From Aureobasidium sp. EXF-3400 (Eukaryota; Ascomycota; Dothideomycetes; Dothideales; Saccotheciaceae), in NCBI GenBank assembly GCA_024195585.1, contig SWBL01000231.1, forward strand, positions 19,622-83,621: 64,000 nt of DNA. The letters are read 5' to 3'. Positions within the stretch are counted from its first letter, which is position 1; each line of letters opens with the position of its first letter. Positions 22,378-34,875 of the stretch are shown piece after piece. Below the pieces are notes generated by a model, which was not told the DNA's origin, did not search any database, and was given only the letters and a program-made list of their open reading frames with translations. Made by a program: the position numbers and the translations under genes.

Positions 22378-24487
22378 TAGATCGGAAAAGTCCGAGCAGT
22401 CGATCCGAACTTCACTAGGCCTATCGGTGATCGTTCAACACTGTAACGACTGACAGGATTTCAGTCACATCGAAGTATCGGTCCAGCTCCGGCGCGTCCT
22501 TTGTTTTGATCTTGTAAGAGCCCACGCGTCAGCCGGATAGTATAATCTCCAGAGAGGAGTTGTGCAACAGCCTCCGAGGAGTGATAAACAACCACTTCAA
22601 CCAATTATGATTAGGGATCGAAGGCGCCAGAGGAGGGCGTAAGATTTGATCAGGGGTACAGAGGTGGGCTTCGCGTCAAGCCTGCGTCGTCCACCACTCA
22701 AAATCGGGTGTCATGATTGTCATCAAGCGGTCGAGGAAATACTGTTGTCGGACGTACAAGATTGCCGCGTCAACGAATGATCCATATGCAGTCGAGATTG
22801 ACAACGCTGCGATCAGCCGCCGATTTAGGCTCTTCGAAGCCCAATCGACAAGGCACGAGAGTCGAAGATGTTGGATCGTCGGAGCCCATGCAGCGGCAAT
22901 ACAGGAAGCTTGCTGTAGTTCGAATGGGTTGTGGACGAGTATGTCTTGCATGGACCCTCCAGATATGTGTCAAAGAGAAGTGGTGATCAAAGACGTGTAC
23001 GCTGTCGATACATTCAGGAAATGATCTTGTAAGGTTCGGTGCGCCGGCAGCCTGTGATTCTGCTATGTGCTTGATCTGTCTGGAGATGCAGATCAAAGGC
23101 AGAAAGGGCCTCGTCCGCAAATTGCAAACAGAGTTAGCACATCTTTGGGAATACTGAAGCAAGATGATTGCTTTACGGGGCCCTGAGACCTGAAAGTTGT
23201 TTGTTCTTCAATTTGGATACGTGACTGTTTGGGCCGCTTCTAGCGATACATCACAGAGACTGTCATTACCTATCTTCCGTTCCCAGCATCTGGACGTTTC
23301 TGGGATCAAAGATACCTCGGGCGAGAATCCTGATTGGGCAGGCTCTTGACACCCACCCACGGGCAGGAAGATGCTTGGGGTCTGACTCTCCCCTCTTTCC
23401 TCGCAACCAAACATCTGAATTCTCGGTTGGAATTTGAAGTCGGCATGGATGCTCCATTTAAACAAGCGATCGAGGAGAATAGTGCGAGTTTGGGATGTCC
23501 TACAGAGAAGTTTGGTTTCCTCCTCAAAACACAGGCTACTGCTGACAGGATGAAGTGGTGTGCTCGTCTACGACCTGCAGTGCTGTTGCAACGAATGCAA
23601 GCATTAACGTCTCGCTCGTCATGATACCAAACTCAACGATGTGTACATCGAACATTGTGCTCATCTGAGACCGACATTTAGAATGAACATGGTTCTGGTC
23701 ACCGAGGGCAAATCGGCTATTGTAGAAGGCAAGACGAAGGGCCTTAGGAGACTGCGGGAATCCGAGGAAGCGTCTGACTTGCGCGGATCTTACTGGCTCG
23801 AGATCAATGTTGGATGTGTCCGGTGGTTCGACGAAGTGGCCACACGCGGTAACGTCAATCCACTTTCCGCCCAGGAGTGTTGGGCTTTCGGTAAGGCAAG
23901 CTTAGGCTCACATATCCAGTATTTATAAATAAAAGGATAGCAGTGGGATGCATCATGCAATCTAGATAGAATTCTGTCTCGCAACCATGCTTGCGTAAAC
24001 CTTCTAACCTCGAAACGGCCAGTCTTTTTCTGCGGGACCAACATTTCCATTCAGAACTCTTAGCTTCTGTTGTCTCCTGCTTCTCAAGCTGTTCAATACT
24101 CAGCCCAGCTCGTGAATACTAGTAATGGATCGATGACATTTCACATACTATCCAGGGGTCGGCTACACCCGAGGGCTGACAGACTGGATTCCCGACGTCC
24201 AGGTCACTAGAGGATCAATAATGCGCCGTCGATGCACCAAGGACTACGGAATAATGCACGCGAGGCTTACAGACAATTTTTGGGTATCAGAAATAGTGAT
24301 GGCAAAGGGCCTTGCAGGCTCGGTTGGTGCCAAGAATGGAAACAAGTCTCCATTCTTGGCATAGCTCTTGCACTTCAAGGGGTCGCTCCCCAGCGCACCA
24401 CTTCTTCACTAAACTCTGTTCCTGCAACCGTCATGAGCTGCTTTTGCCAGCTTTTGAGAACATCAGACTATGAAAGATTGACCGACC
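22378..24487. other. intergenic with one perfect hairpin
   Basis: Numerous overlapping short frames, none convincing. A perfect 13-bp inverted repeat lies at 24328-24361. Otherwise nothing recognised. Confidence 0.5.
24328..24361. repeat. perfect 13-bp inverted repeat with 8-nt loop
   Basis: Arms TGCCAAGAATGGA (24328-24340) and TCCATTCTTGGCA (24349-24361) are exact reverse complements separated by AACAAGTC. The hairpin would be stable in RNA or single-stranded DNA. It sits about 130 bp upstream of the predicted start of the next gene. Confidence 0.9.
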
Positions 24488-25939
24488 ATGAGGTTCGTGC
24501 GAAGAGGGAGTGACTTTTCGTTCTACCTTTGACATAGCGATAGGTTCTTCTTGTGGACCAAGCAATTGGCCCTACTCAGCCGAGGCGGCTGAAATTACGA
24601 CCGAGTCGTCCATCGGTCCAAACAAAGCGGTCTCGTGTTTCTGCCAGTACAGCGCCATCTGCGAAACGACTCCGACTATCTCAAAATTTGGCGACTGGAT
24701 CCTGGTCGACGGGCCCTGGTGCGAGTGAGATAGAAGAAGCACCATGCCGTGTAGAGCAAAACGCTACCCCACGAACGTCAGGACATCTCGATGTCAATCA
24801 GCCATCCAACAATGGAAAAGAGCCTGGTTCGCAGACTGTCCTAATTAGATCGCCAACGACTTCTACAGATACAGTGAACGATATCTACGGGTTCCAACAA
24901 TCCGATACACTCACACCCGACAAGGCCTGGCGAAAGGTTGTGTGCAGCATCGAGAGCACTGTGGATACAATTAGAACACACAAAGATGCCTGGATTAGCT
25001 CAAGCTGTACTTTTACCGCTCTGACCGGTTCGAGTGACAAGGTATCGATGGTCACACGAAGTTCATACGAGTCTTCTGAGGCAATCGTATCTGAACTTGC
25101 GAACACCTTCGCGCAAGTCGAGGGACAAATTGATCAACGTCACATCTTCAAGAAACTTCTGGCCTATACTGTGAATGCTTTGTGGGCTGGGAAACATTTC
25201 ATCAGCAGCAAGAAGGTCAAGAATTTGAGGAAATATGGTCGTTCGGCACGTAATCTTGTTATCGCTGCTGATGACGCCCGAAGCATACTGCTGCTGGCAC
25301 CCTCATCATGGTGAGTTCTTGAGCTTGCGCGTCCTTCTACCGAACTGATTCTTCAAAGGATGATAAACAATCCAAAGGAAGAGATTTTTGCCAAAGTGTC
25401 AAAGCTCAAGCAGTCTGGTGTCATCTCTCCTTATCTGGAGGAATTCGAACCACTTGCGAAAAAGCTACTCGAGAACTTGGAGAGAGGTTGAAACGTTCTT
25501 TCCTTCACTGTGAAAGTCGCTGACATACTTAGACCTCAGGCAACTCGAACCAAAAGATCCTATTTTGGCAATTCAAGCACCATTGCCTTTGACATATCGA
25601 TCGTTCGTCGATGGGGAGTCGCATTTGTTGCAATCGCGAAACGCAAGTGCCGGGCCTGGACTCGATGCGGTCCCAGTGCCTGAGTCAAACGTGACATCGC
25701 AAGCACAGTCTAATCGCAACGAAGGCAGTGCAAACTTTAGCCTAGCAGTATCTCCCACGCTGAATGATCCAGAACTAAGTCTATGGACGCAGCTCCAACC
25801 TGATTTCTTACTAATGCCTCACAGCGGCATCGAGGGCATGATTCAGTCTTCATCTGGCCCAATTCTGGAAGAAGCATTTCATATCTACGATGATGAAAGA
25901 ATATTCATAAATCTTTTGGCGTTGCCTTGCTTGAGTTGA
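24488..25939 (+). CDS. hypothetical multi-exon protein with basic N-terminus
   Basis: Four exons give an uninterrupted 434-residue protein: 24488-24509, 24563-25310, 25359-25486, 25533-25939. The introns are 53, 48 and 46 nt, GT-AG, with donors GTGACT, GTGAGT and GTTGAA. Exons 2-4 are well supported because each junction restores a clean frame; the tiny first exon is inferred because the long frame has no ATG and this one fits in phase. The N-terminus is Arg/Lys-rich (QPRRLKLRPSR and AKRLRL), resembling a nuclear localisation signal. The middle (about 120-290) is helical. No known domain. The stop lies inside the 3' end of the opposite gene (35-bp overlap). Confidence 0.65.
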
Positions 25940-26569
25940 CAGTGTCAGCCTGGGAGGGACGCAGGCGAATCACAATCAGAATACAACCTCCAGAACTTGG
26001 AAAATAGATCGGTGCGGAGCCTGAGATAACTACCCCTTCGCCTGCCTCGATCTCATCCTTCCAAGGGGAGCCGTTGTTTGGATTCCAATGTTGCAAGGGG
26101 ATGAAGATCATCGGCTGCGCCTTACGCGTCAGACCTTTGCTGAATGACAAGGGCACAGGTGTCTCAGGAATCTTGATCACTGCAAAGTCCGCGAGCGCCT
26201 CGTTTAGCTTATCCGGTGGTTGGAGGTTCATGTTGGTGTATGCCGCTTGAACGTTTCCACTACTCTGTGCAGGACAGGATTTAGCGCAGAGCGGCAAGGG
26301 CTGTACTTGAGACTTTGTCGTATATTACCTCGAGCCACTCTTCGACAACCAACTTGGCTATGTTCTCCTTGTCTTTTAAGACTATGAACGCGAACTTTTG
26401 TAGTTTCTCATACAAATCAGCAGATCATATTATGTGGTATCGAGTGCGAACATACGAAGATCTCCTCACATTCTGCTTCGCGGAATGCGTCCCAAGCGCG
26501 CTGCACCACTACCTTCGAAAGGCGTTCGCCTGTCCGCACAAAAGCACAGGAGTCGTTGACAGTCGACAT
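25905..26569 (-). CDS. hypothetical three-exon protein
   Basis: Exons 26569-26456, 26406-26329 and 26264-25905 encode 183 residues. Both introns (49 and 64 nt) keep phase 0; donors are GTATGT and GTAATA, acceptors GAG and CACAG. The start ATG at 26569 follows directly on an open frame. The N-terminal 65 residues are helical (AWDAFREAE, LVVEEWLE). The C-terminal part has alternating hydrophobic strands ending in IYFPSSGGCILIVIRLR, which suggests a small beta-rich domain. No family recognised. It converges on, and overlaps by 35 bp, the plus-strand gene ending at 25939. Confidence 0.65.
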
Positions 26570-26874
26570 GCTCAAGAGAGAAGCGTCCACACCAAGATCA
26601 ATTGCAGTGGAAAGTGGTCAAGTAGTCAAACACAAATGACAAGCAAACAGCTTCCACACTCAGCTTCGTGGCGTCTTCTGATTCGCCAAAATCCCTACGA
26701 GTGATGAGGTGGGGCAGGTGGGGGAGGGGCACAGAAACCCCGCGACTGCAGTTTATACTCTACACTTCCCTTTTGATTCTCTCCATCTCTACTCAAACGT
26801 TTTGCTGATCATTTTCAAGTCCGAGCTAAACTGACGAGTGACCGCTACAATTCCATCTCCCGATCAGATTCACA

Positions 26875-27373
26875 ATGCCGTCCCCCTTCTGGTGCAACTG
26901 TGATCATGTTCAAACAACATAAAAACTGAGGCATCAGCCGCACACATCTCCACCACGAACCTCAGTCGAATATGATAGTGATCCATCAGGTGGACGGACG
27001 GACGGATGTCTGCGAGCCTGTCAAGTTTGATCCGCTCAACGAGCTCAATCCCCATTCTTGGCACTACACCAGTGCCCTTCATCTCTCGGCCTATGGTTTC
27101 GGCACTAGATCGCGACTGAAGGTACCTCAAGATCCCATCTCTGAGTTGCAGAAGCCGATCGACGTCATGGAAGTCAGATGGATTGTCTCCCTGAATCCCA
27201 TCGAGGCACACCAAGGAAGAGGTAAGAAGTGGGACGGATCTATCGATCCCGAGACTCGCAGTATGACTTCCGATCTTAATTTCCATACTCATGATGTGCT
27301 TTTATGCGAGACAGAGGTCTCGGGGTCTTTCCTCACTGACGAAGGAGCCGTAGAAGTCGCTGTCGTGAAGTAA
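26875..27373 (+). CDS. hypothetical two-exon protein
   Basis: Proposed exons 26875-26891 and 26938-27373 give 150 residues. ATG 26875 is in good context (CACAATGCC) behind a pyrimidine-rich leader. The 46-nt intron has donor GTGCAA and acceptor CATCAG and keeps phase. If not spliced, translation could begin at ATG 26972 (133 residues). The protein is mixed alpha/beta with an acidic C-terminus and no recognised domain. A minus-strand frame (27292-26870, 140 codons, ATG start) covers the same DNA, so strand choice rests on leader and splice quality. Confidence 0.45.
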
Positions 27374-28815
27374 TGCCATAGAGACCCCGTGACAGGGTTT
27401 CACAAAGCTGTATACACCTAGCAAGTAGCTACTCTTCGACTCTGATAGACAATTATGAGCCACACAAACACCAGTTCCTCTCATTGTCCGTAGCGTCTCT
27501 CACCTTATTAGGTTCTGATCATGACCGACTGCAAAGTGTGTACAGCAGAAGCTGGCGCAAGCTGAGATATCCTGGCTGCATCAAGAACAGAGATCATTGC
27601 TTCAGCGATCGGCCGTGCTACAGCGCTGCTGGAGAAGCATTCGAGATCGTTCTTGCCGTCTTGTTGGCACAATACCGCTCGATCTTGGGGTGGAATATCT
27701 GACCCAGCAACGGTATGTTTGACGGATTACGTGGGTCTGACGCTCGTGGGTGATAAGTGGTGAACAGGCATCGATTTTATCACTCGAGTCGGTTGCGAAC
27801 GCGTAGCTCGTTCCTGGTGTACAGAACACTTTGATTGAACCAAGTCTGTCGCGGCTAAGAGATTTGCACTCTGATCGTTGATGCTCATCACTGGACGCAA
27901 GAATAGGATTAGACTTCCGCCTCAGACGTCCCGTAACCTGCCTCTGATAGCTACCACTGTCTGATGCTCGGCTCATGTTTGTATGGTTGTTACTTTGGCA
28001 GCGATCATGTTTGGCGCGAACATCGCGTCAATCACACATGCAGCTCTGCACTTTGTCAAGTTTTTGCAGTGCATTCAATAGTCTCTGCAGATAAGCGAAC
28101 AGATGTATTCGCATACTGATAGTCTCAACACACTCACATGTCAAGACAGATCCTGAGCGACTGCACTTGGATATCAATACCTGTGGCGATAGCAAAACGT
28201 GGGCAAGCAACCTCAATACAAAACGCTCTCTTGCCTCTTCTAAAGCTGTGCTTCATAGACTCAACTAAACATCATGAAACTGTTCCGACTTCATATCGAC
28301 TTGTCCATCTTCGTTTGTGGCCTGTTGGCACCTAAGCCAGAAGAGGGTTCCATCCTCGCTGGAGACTCGTCGCCTAAAGTATCGATTGTGGTACATCATC
28401 CAGATTGACACTGAGACTGACAATCTACAGCCAATCTGTTCTCGCTTCAGCGTCGACTCCGAGGGTGTCTCTGGAGGCTGGAGGAACTTTTATCAACTGC
28501 TCAGTTCAAAGTTGTGAAGGGAACTAAAGATGAGGGCGGCACAACTCTGGGATTTTCGCAGGCCCAAGAGGGGCGCACCGTGGCAGGACCCATAATCAGA
28601 GACACAACGCGGTCCAGCGCCGTTTATGCTACTGCTCAATCAATAAGCATCATTCTTCTTCGATCAGGTTTTGGTCAATGGCTTGCTCTTATAACTCTCG
28701 ATATATAGTTGTGCAATGCTATCATATGTTCGGCTTCTGTCCTACATAGCTTGAGGAAGGTTACTGCTGTGTTGAAGGATGTCATATCACGTCGACCCCA
28801 TGATAATAGACGAAT
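27374..28815. other. intergenic, nothing recognised
   Basis: Only frames under 125 codons, overlapping on both strands and without motifs. Confidence 0.5.
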
Positions 28816-29241
28816 ATGTGTAGACTAATGGTACCCACGCGTGATGGTTTGTCCAGACACAACGAATGGATTAGTCATTGTGAGCCACTACCGTGTCTAG
28901 TTTGCGGGACGAAGAACATGTGTGCCGCGGGAGAGATGCACAAGTTCGATGTGATCCTGCGCAATCAATTGGAGTCCCGCATTCTGAATATCAACACAGC
29001 ATTGAAATTAAAGATACGAAATCAGGGCGCCACAAAGAAGTTCCAGGCGGTCATATCGGGCGCAGGAGTCCATGAAGCTAGTAGATACGCCAGTACCTGT
29101 ATGCGTCGCGAAGGGATGACCTGCCGACCATGTACTCTGGCAGAATCACAAAGCGCCGTGGCGAGTGCTGACGGGCTGCCCGATCATCAACCATATCCGG
29201 CTGCGACCACTATCGGTCAGATAATATCGCCTCAGCGTTGA
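28816..29241 (+). CDS. hypothetical Cys-containing protein (weak)
   Basis: A 141-residue frame from ATG 28816. The N-terminal third holds the Cys pattern C-x5-C-x2-C-x6-C, which could bind metal but matches no family I know, followed by a helical basic segment. The tail is Pro/Ala-rich. No splice evidence. It may be a complete small orphan gene or part of one. Confidence 0.3.
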   Translation: MCRLMVPTRDGLSRHNEWISHCEPLPCLVCGTKNMCAAGEMHKFDVILRNQLESRILNINTALKLKIRNQGATKKFQAVISGAGVHEASRYASTCMRREGMTCRPCTLAESQSAVASADGLPDHQPYPAATTIGQIISPQR

Positions 29242-29998
29242 CGTGACTTCCTTTCTCCTGAACGATTCTTGAGAAGGGACCAATGCAGAGTGAGTAGAAT
29301 GATCCTCCCGTATCAGGACTGGGTGTGCTGAAATGTGCTAGTCACTCCTGGACGGACACGTTTCTGAGGAATCAACCAAGTATAGGTGTCAAAATGAGGT
29401 AGCGCTTTGGGTCTCTGTCCTTGATACCGCAGGCCCCTCACCGGGCGATACGCAGTCTGCGCAAGTTCACTCTCACATCCAGGCAAAGCTCTGTGTCGAT
29501 CAAATCTAGGTGCCTTCGATCCCTTCTGTTTGTCTGAGACAAATTGCAGAAATTTTCGATCTTCATGTGCACGTTTGGTAGTTTCGGTCAATTCCTTACT
29601 CATCCACAATTTTCGATAGGCTGACTCTGATATGACCCCTGCAGTCACTAATGCAGCCCGCTAGCCGATCTCAGGGTTTTCAGGGATCAGGCAGACAATA
29701 GCACATTAGCGGTGACCGCGTTCGCAGACATAAAGCAACGTCGGAGGGCGCATCAGCGTTCCAACGATTCTTTGACAGCCTCAAACTACCTTTTCATCAA
29801 TTCGACCGTGATCGCATTGATCGTCAACCACAATCTCCTCTTGGAGATGTTTATCGCAACCTTCCCGCATCCACTCGATGTCAATGAGCTGGAGGAATTC
29901 GTGCGTACGCTCTCCATTGTAAAGTCCGCGTCTAACGAGCCTAGAATCTTGGGTTGAGAGGATTTCATAGGCTCTGTATCCTGGAACACGTCAGTGAC
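29242..29998. other. intergenic, possible extra exon
   Basis: The frame at 29712-29957 has protein-like sequence near its end (PLDVNELEEF) and lies just before the next gene. I could not join it in phase to that gene, so it is not included. Confidence 0.4.
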
Positions 29999-30565
29999 AT
30001 GACCTGGTTAAAAGAAGCCAAAGTCAACGAGGAACGGCTGTTCGAAGCGTTCCACAAAGTCCTCGTGGGTCACCTTGTCATCTATCCTGATCATACTGCG
30101 ATACTTATATGCTCATAGGACTATCTGATGATCACGTATCAAAACTCCAAGAAGGAACTGAAAGATTGCGTGAGTGAATCTAAGATTTGTCACATCAACT
30201 CACACTGACTTGAAACAAAGGTTAAAAGACACATAGAACAAGGCCATAAGGAAGTGTGTGGTCCATGTGTAAGTTTCTTCGTGGAATCGGTGTTAAAAAA
30301 GGATGGTTTTGCGTGCGATTACATACATCCGCGAATATGGGAGACGGGCGATATCAACCTTCCTGCTTGCAACGCAGACGTCGTGGCGAGAGCAGCTTGG
30401 TACTTGCTCCGGCGCCAACTCTGTTCCTGCTTTGATGCCTCGGAGTATCTCAGACGCGTCTTCGACATGATGAGAATCTCTGAGAAGTTAATGGTGAATC
30501 TCGGCGGGAAGATGGATTTCGTCTACCGGGTTCATAAGCGGGCGAAGTCAAAATTGTTGCAATAG
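29999..30565 (+). CDS. hypothetical three-exon protein
   Basis: Exons 29999-30064, 30119-30169 and 30221-30565 give 153 residues, all junctions phase 0. Introns are 54 nt (donor GTGGGT, acceptor CATAG) and 51 nt (donor GTGAGT, CTGAC branch site, acceptor AAAG). The sequence is helical and charged at the N-terminus; the third exon has paired Cys (VCGPC, LCSC) and ends in a basic helix (HKRAKSK). No family recognised. The exon structure is the main evidence that it is real; a further 5' exon is possible. Confidence 0.6.
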
Positions 30566-31489
30566 GTACGAGCGTAGTGGCCATTAGAGTTTACATCCGT
30601 CCGAGTAATAAAGTGCTGCAGCTCTCGCCTTGAGCTAACGAGCCGTCCGCAACAATTGACTCATACCGCTTTCCATCTCATCACAAAACTTAAGAAGATC
30701 TGAACCAGAGCACTCTAAACTTTCCAGGCTTGTTGAAACAGAAGCAGGAGCCCATTGAGCTAACGACTATGCCAACACGCGAAGGCCTGGAATTTCAGAA
30801 GCTGGCTTGCAGACTATGTAGTTTCTCGGCGAATCATAACTCGCCATGGTCGGTGGCGGGTTGGTTAGCCGCCAAATATATATGACTGAGACCACTGTTG
30901 GTCAGACAAGATTGTTACACCATTGACGTTGCTTTGATCTCTTTTGACAGTCCGTGTGGGGCAGCCTGGACAGCGTCGGTAGTGGTGCCTTATCGTATCA
31001 AGAGTGAGTGATGTCAACTGATACCCATGGTGTGTATATGATTGATGTGTTGTCATGGCACTCACTTGAGTACTGATACAATGAAGGCTTGCGTTTTAAC
31101 TTGCTGTTCCACCTACACAAAGATGGCACTCTTAGGCAGCACACCCCTGCCCACTATTTCGGGAACCATCAATGGGTTCATGTCTACATAGCCCGGAACC
31201 AAAAGATCGACAGGTAGAAGCCAAGATTAGCATAATCGCTCCATCATATCGAACGTCGCGATCTCGGATATTCCTGAGTGCTCCAGTCCTTCGGACTGTG
31301 GCCTTTGATTTCCGCTGTTCTGCATCGGTCAAGAGCTTCTCTTCATGCGAAAACCCTAACAATGAGGTCAAATGCCTTCTGTTAAGCATCGTATCTTTTC
31401 TCATACCTCATAAGACTACACAGAACATGAAAAGATCGACGAGAGAAGTCATCGGGTCTTAAGTGAATCTTTTGTTGATGTATCATTTT
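30566..31489. other. intergenic, nothing recognised
   Basis: Short frames only. No repeat recognised. Confidence 0.5.
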
Positions 31490-32138
31490 ATGCCACTAAT
31501 CAGTTGTACTGAATATCGATGCTTGTCAGAGAGCAACGAGCCGCTCATCTTCCAGATCGAGAATTCTGCAGCTCTCCAGAAAGACGAGAAGGGCTTACTA
31601 GGAACCAGTTGCGCTGATCGGGACGTCATGTCTTGTGTCAGAAACAGATCATACGATCCTCATGACACATATTTTCATCTCTTAACATGCGTTGATCAAG
31701 GGGCCTACGAGTCTCGTTCTTATTGGGAAATTGGATGCGCGGTTCCGTGGAAGCATATTCCATGTGTTCCGTGTAGCAGAACTGAACGTTGTCAGATACA
31801 AAGGTCTCAGACGAGACGGTCTAGAGATGTGTAAGTTCCTGCGGATGCCACAGAATAGCAAACCACAGCTAGGATCTTCATCCGTCTTCGTTCAGATGGA
31901 GCAACTTTCTTGGAAATGGCATGAGCAGATAGTCGATCATAAATTGCCACTTGACCATGTCATCAGACACAAAGCAGTGTTATCGACACCAATCATCATA
32001 CAGTCGGCCCTCCCCTCAAAACAAGACGCTCTGCTATCGTACTGTGATGATATGTTTGAGTATCATCTCCAGTGTGTCTGCAACACGAGCGAACACCAAT
32101 GTGCAGCTCAGGGCAACATAGAATCGGGACGCTTCTGA
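31490..32138 (+). CDS. hypothetical two-exon protein
   Basis: Proposed exon 1 from ATG 31490 to 31636 (or 31624) and exon 2 31701-32138, about 194 residues. The acceptor (ATCAAG, 31700) follows a CTTAAC branch-like site; the two candidate donors (GTCAGA 31637, GTCATG 31625) are weak but both in phase. Exon 2 starts GPTSLVLIGKLD and is mixed alpha/beta with scattered Cys and His. No domain recognised. Without splicing, the first frame would end at 31834. Confidence 0.4.
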
Positions 32139-33104
32139 GCTCGATTCAGTAGCGAAAGGTACAACATCATCTCTCGATACAATTTCATAACCGAGGAGCG
32201 AAGATTGGCACTTATCAAGGAGAAGTTGGAGAAACAAGTTGTAACAGATGTTTGCGAGACTGAATTTTGGTCTTGAAAGATCAAAATCGAATACATCCGG
32301 TGATTCATCGTTGAAAGTTTGGAAACCGGAATGAACGAAACAGCAGAAGTTGATTGCGAGGCGCTTAGCAAGTTGTGTTCATGTATGAGCTTGAAGTACT
32401 CATTGAGTTGGAGCTCCTCAATGAGCGAGTGGGGGGTGTAGTGATAGACTCGCGAGTTTTGATAGATTGGTCTTCGTTCGATTATCGGAGACTGATTAAA
32501 GCGATCAAATTCATTAAGTCGTTATCATTGTTCCGTTCGAGCTCCAATCTAGTTCCTAACAATCATACTGCCATGTCCAAATGATGGAATCCTGCACGAA
32601 GTCAGACTATTCCTCTCAGCAGAGGGTCTATGGTCATGCCACTGCTAGTCGCGTAGAGATGTACCGGTTCAAGTCTGTGTACTAACATACGATGATCTAC
32701 GCTTTGATAAACGCCAGAGACGCTAGGGTGGCTCACGATTTCTTGCCGAAAGTTCCTACTTTGCATAGACATGGTCGAGACCAACGTCTAAAGTTGATCT
32801 GTTTGGGTTTGCAACTGTCGATGGGAAATTCGGTGTTTCCCGATCAACAGCCCACTCGCTTACTTGTCCATCTGCACGTGTGGAACACTGTCGATCATAA
32901 TTTGCTGCAATCCATCTGGAATTCGCACCAGACCATCTCTGTCTCGTCTGGCGGTCCAAACGGCTAGCAGGATCCAATGTTGCATGTACTCAACATGCAA
33001 AACTCTGCATGTCGGACTGCTCGATGCAGAGACTTCACGGACATTCCCGAAAGAACATATAACAACCACGTCGGCGGAGGTTACCTCACAGCATCAACGG
33101 CAGC
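32139..33104. other. intergenic, nothing recognised
   Basis: Overlapping frames under 95 codons on both strands. The last 100 bases precede the membrane-protein start. Confidence 0.5.
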
Positions 33105-34089
33105 ATGTCCATCACCGAAGTCGACGCTCTCCTACCTAGCCGCTCGACATCGGGCGTCAATGGCTACAGTCTCGGCTACTGGTTCAAAGGCTTCTATCTT
33201 TCCTTGCCTCAGACCGAATCTGCCACTCAAGCGATGCTTTGCTGTTGTCTACTCGAGATTTTTCAGGGCTGCTGTGCCCTAATAGAGTCTTATGTCGTAC
33301 AATATCTCATCGGACGAGACAAAGCACATCTCATCGTTGTGAGTAGCCTTGTCTTTGCCGCGATCGACCCTATCGTTGTCGATTTCAAAGCGGTGCTCCA
33401 CACAATCATCAACAGGGAGACGCATCGAAATATTATGAGTACCTTGGAGAAGAAGAATTGGAATGCGACAGATAATGACTCAAAGAAAGGGCTTTCGATC
33501 AACAAAATAGGCGCAATCGACACATACTACCAAGAGATCAGATCGCTTATGCTCAATCTGGTCACGTTGTTTCTCAGCCTGGGATCCCTCGTGGCAGATT
33601 GCTGGCCGCAAAGCAGATCCTTGGTGATTATATGCATAGTTTACTCATTATGGGACAACACGTTCGATGCAATGGATATAGCACAGTGTCATGCAACCAC
33701 TGACAGCCTTCTGGCTGCTAAATCACTACTTAGTGGTCGACTGTGAGTAAACTTGTGTAATCAGTCAAGCAAGCTTTCACAGCACTGACATCTCCTCCAG
33801 ACTGGATGATGTACAACTTGAAGAATCTTTCGACACCTATCACAAGCTGAATCTCAAACACCAGATTGCAAAACTTCGACGCACGTGGACAAGAATAGCG
33901 CTGCTATCGGTTGCTCTAGCACTTTCTCTCTACATTGCGATGTCACAGCCAGACGAAGTTCAGTGGGAGATGATTGGTGTTGGGTTTCTCAATTCGTATC
34001 GACAGAATGGGCGACTTGAGCGGATTTTCGAAGCTGGCTCGAGATCGAGAGCTGGTATGGACAGAGTATTGAACAAACTCGAGACCTAG
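33105..34089 (+). CDS. hypothetical multi-pass membrane protein
   Basis: Exons 33105-33742 and 33801-34089 give 308 residues. The 58-nt intron has donor GTGAGT and acceptor CTCCAG and keeps phase. There is no cleavable signal peptide. Five hydrophobic segments are visible: two in residues about 45-105 (containing LCCCLLEIF and LIVVSSLVFAAID), two in about 145-190 (LVTLFLSLGSL, SLVIICIVY), and one in exon 2 (ALLSVALALSLYIA), with a charged loop at about 108-140 and a charged C-terminal tail. No transporter or receptor signature recognised. It converges on the chitinase gene. Confidence 0.65.
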
Positions 34090-34875
34090 CTTCCAGGACA
34101 GGACTGCAGCAAGTAAGGCGGCGGGAGAGGTAGAGCGCCGAGGATGATAGCTGAGGGCAACCATGACGAATGGAGGAGTGTGCTAGGTGTCGATTTTTGG
34201 ATTTGGAGGTGTGGGACCCATCGAAGCTTGACACCGCCAGCGACTGCGGATCGAAGCACACCGGAGTCACGTTAGAGCTGGAATCTTCAAGACATAAAGT
34301 ATCCCAAGTCTCTACAGTAATGATTGCGCTTTGTGTGCTCAGCCCTGTGGAAGGTAGGTGTTGAGGTCAGAACCACGATCATCAGCGAAGATTTTGAGTA
34401 CTTGGCACTGCGAACGGCGAACTGGAGAGTGTGTTCAACGTGATATTCGAGTATACAGCCATGGAGACGATCGACAGGATAGAGGTGGGATGATGGATCT
34501 AGTTTCCGATCGCCTCGTACACTATATCTTATAACTCCTCTGCAAAAGTGTATGTAGCTAGTGATTTGTAAGATTATGAGTCGCGACCTCCAACAAATAT
34601 ACCGAAGCTTGCGATGTGCGATGCGAATACTGTAAGCATTATGCAACGGACTTAAAGCGTCTGGTTCTGCTCGTTAATGCAGCCGTAACATCTGTGCGTG
34701 CGACTGATCATGACCCTCAGTCGAGATCTCACTCGTTGGGGAACCCGTTTCTCAGGTTATCGTATTTGCTGAAAGGATACTCTAGCGCGTTGTCTGAGCT
34801 ATCCATCTGATCTTCCCCAGCGTGTCTGAGCCTATCTACTACCTGTTCTCGTAGTTAGCTAACTCGTAGATGTCG
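34090..34875. other. intergenic between convergent genes
   Basis: Presumed 3' ends of the membrane-protein and chitinase genes. The minus frame at 34287-34646 shows no motif. Confidence 0.5.

Noticed and set aside
26870..27292. 140-codon minus-strand frame starting with ATG
   Set aside because: It covers the plus-strand gene; the plus strand has the better leader and a phase-consistent intron. Not fully excluded.
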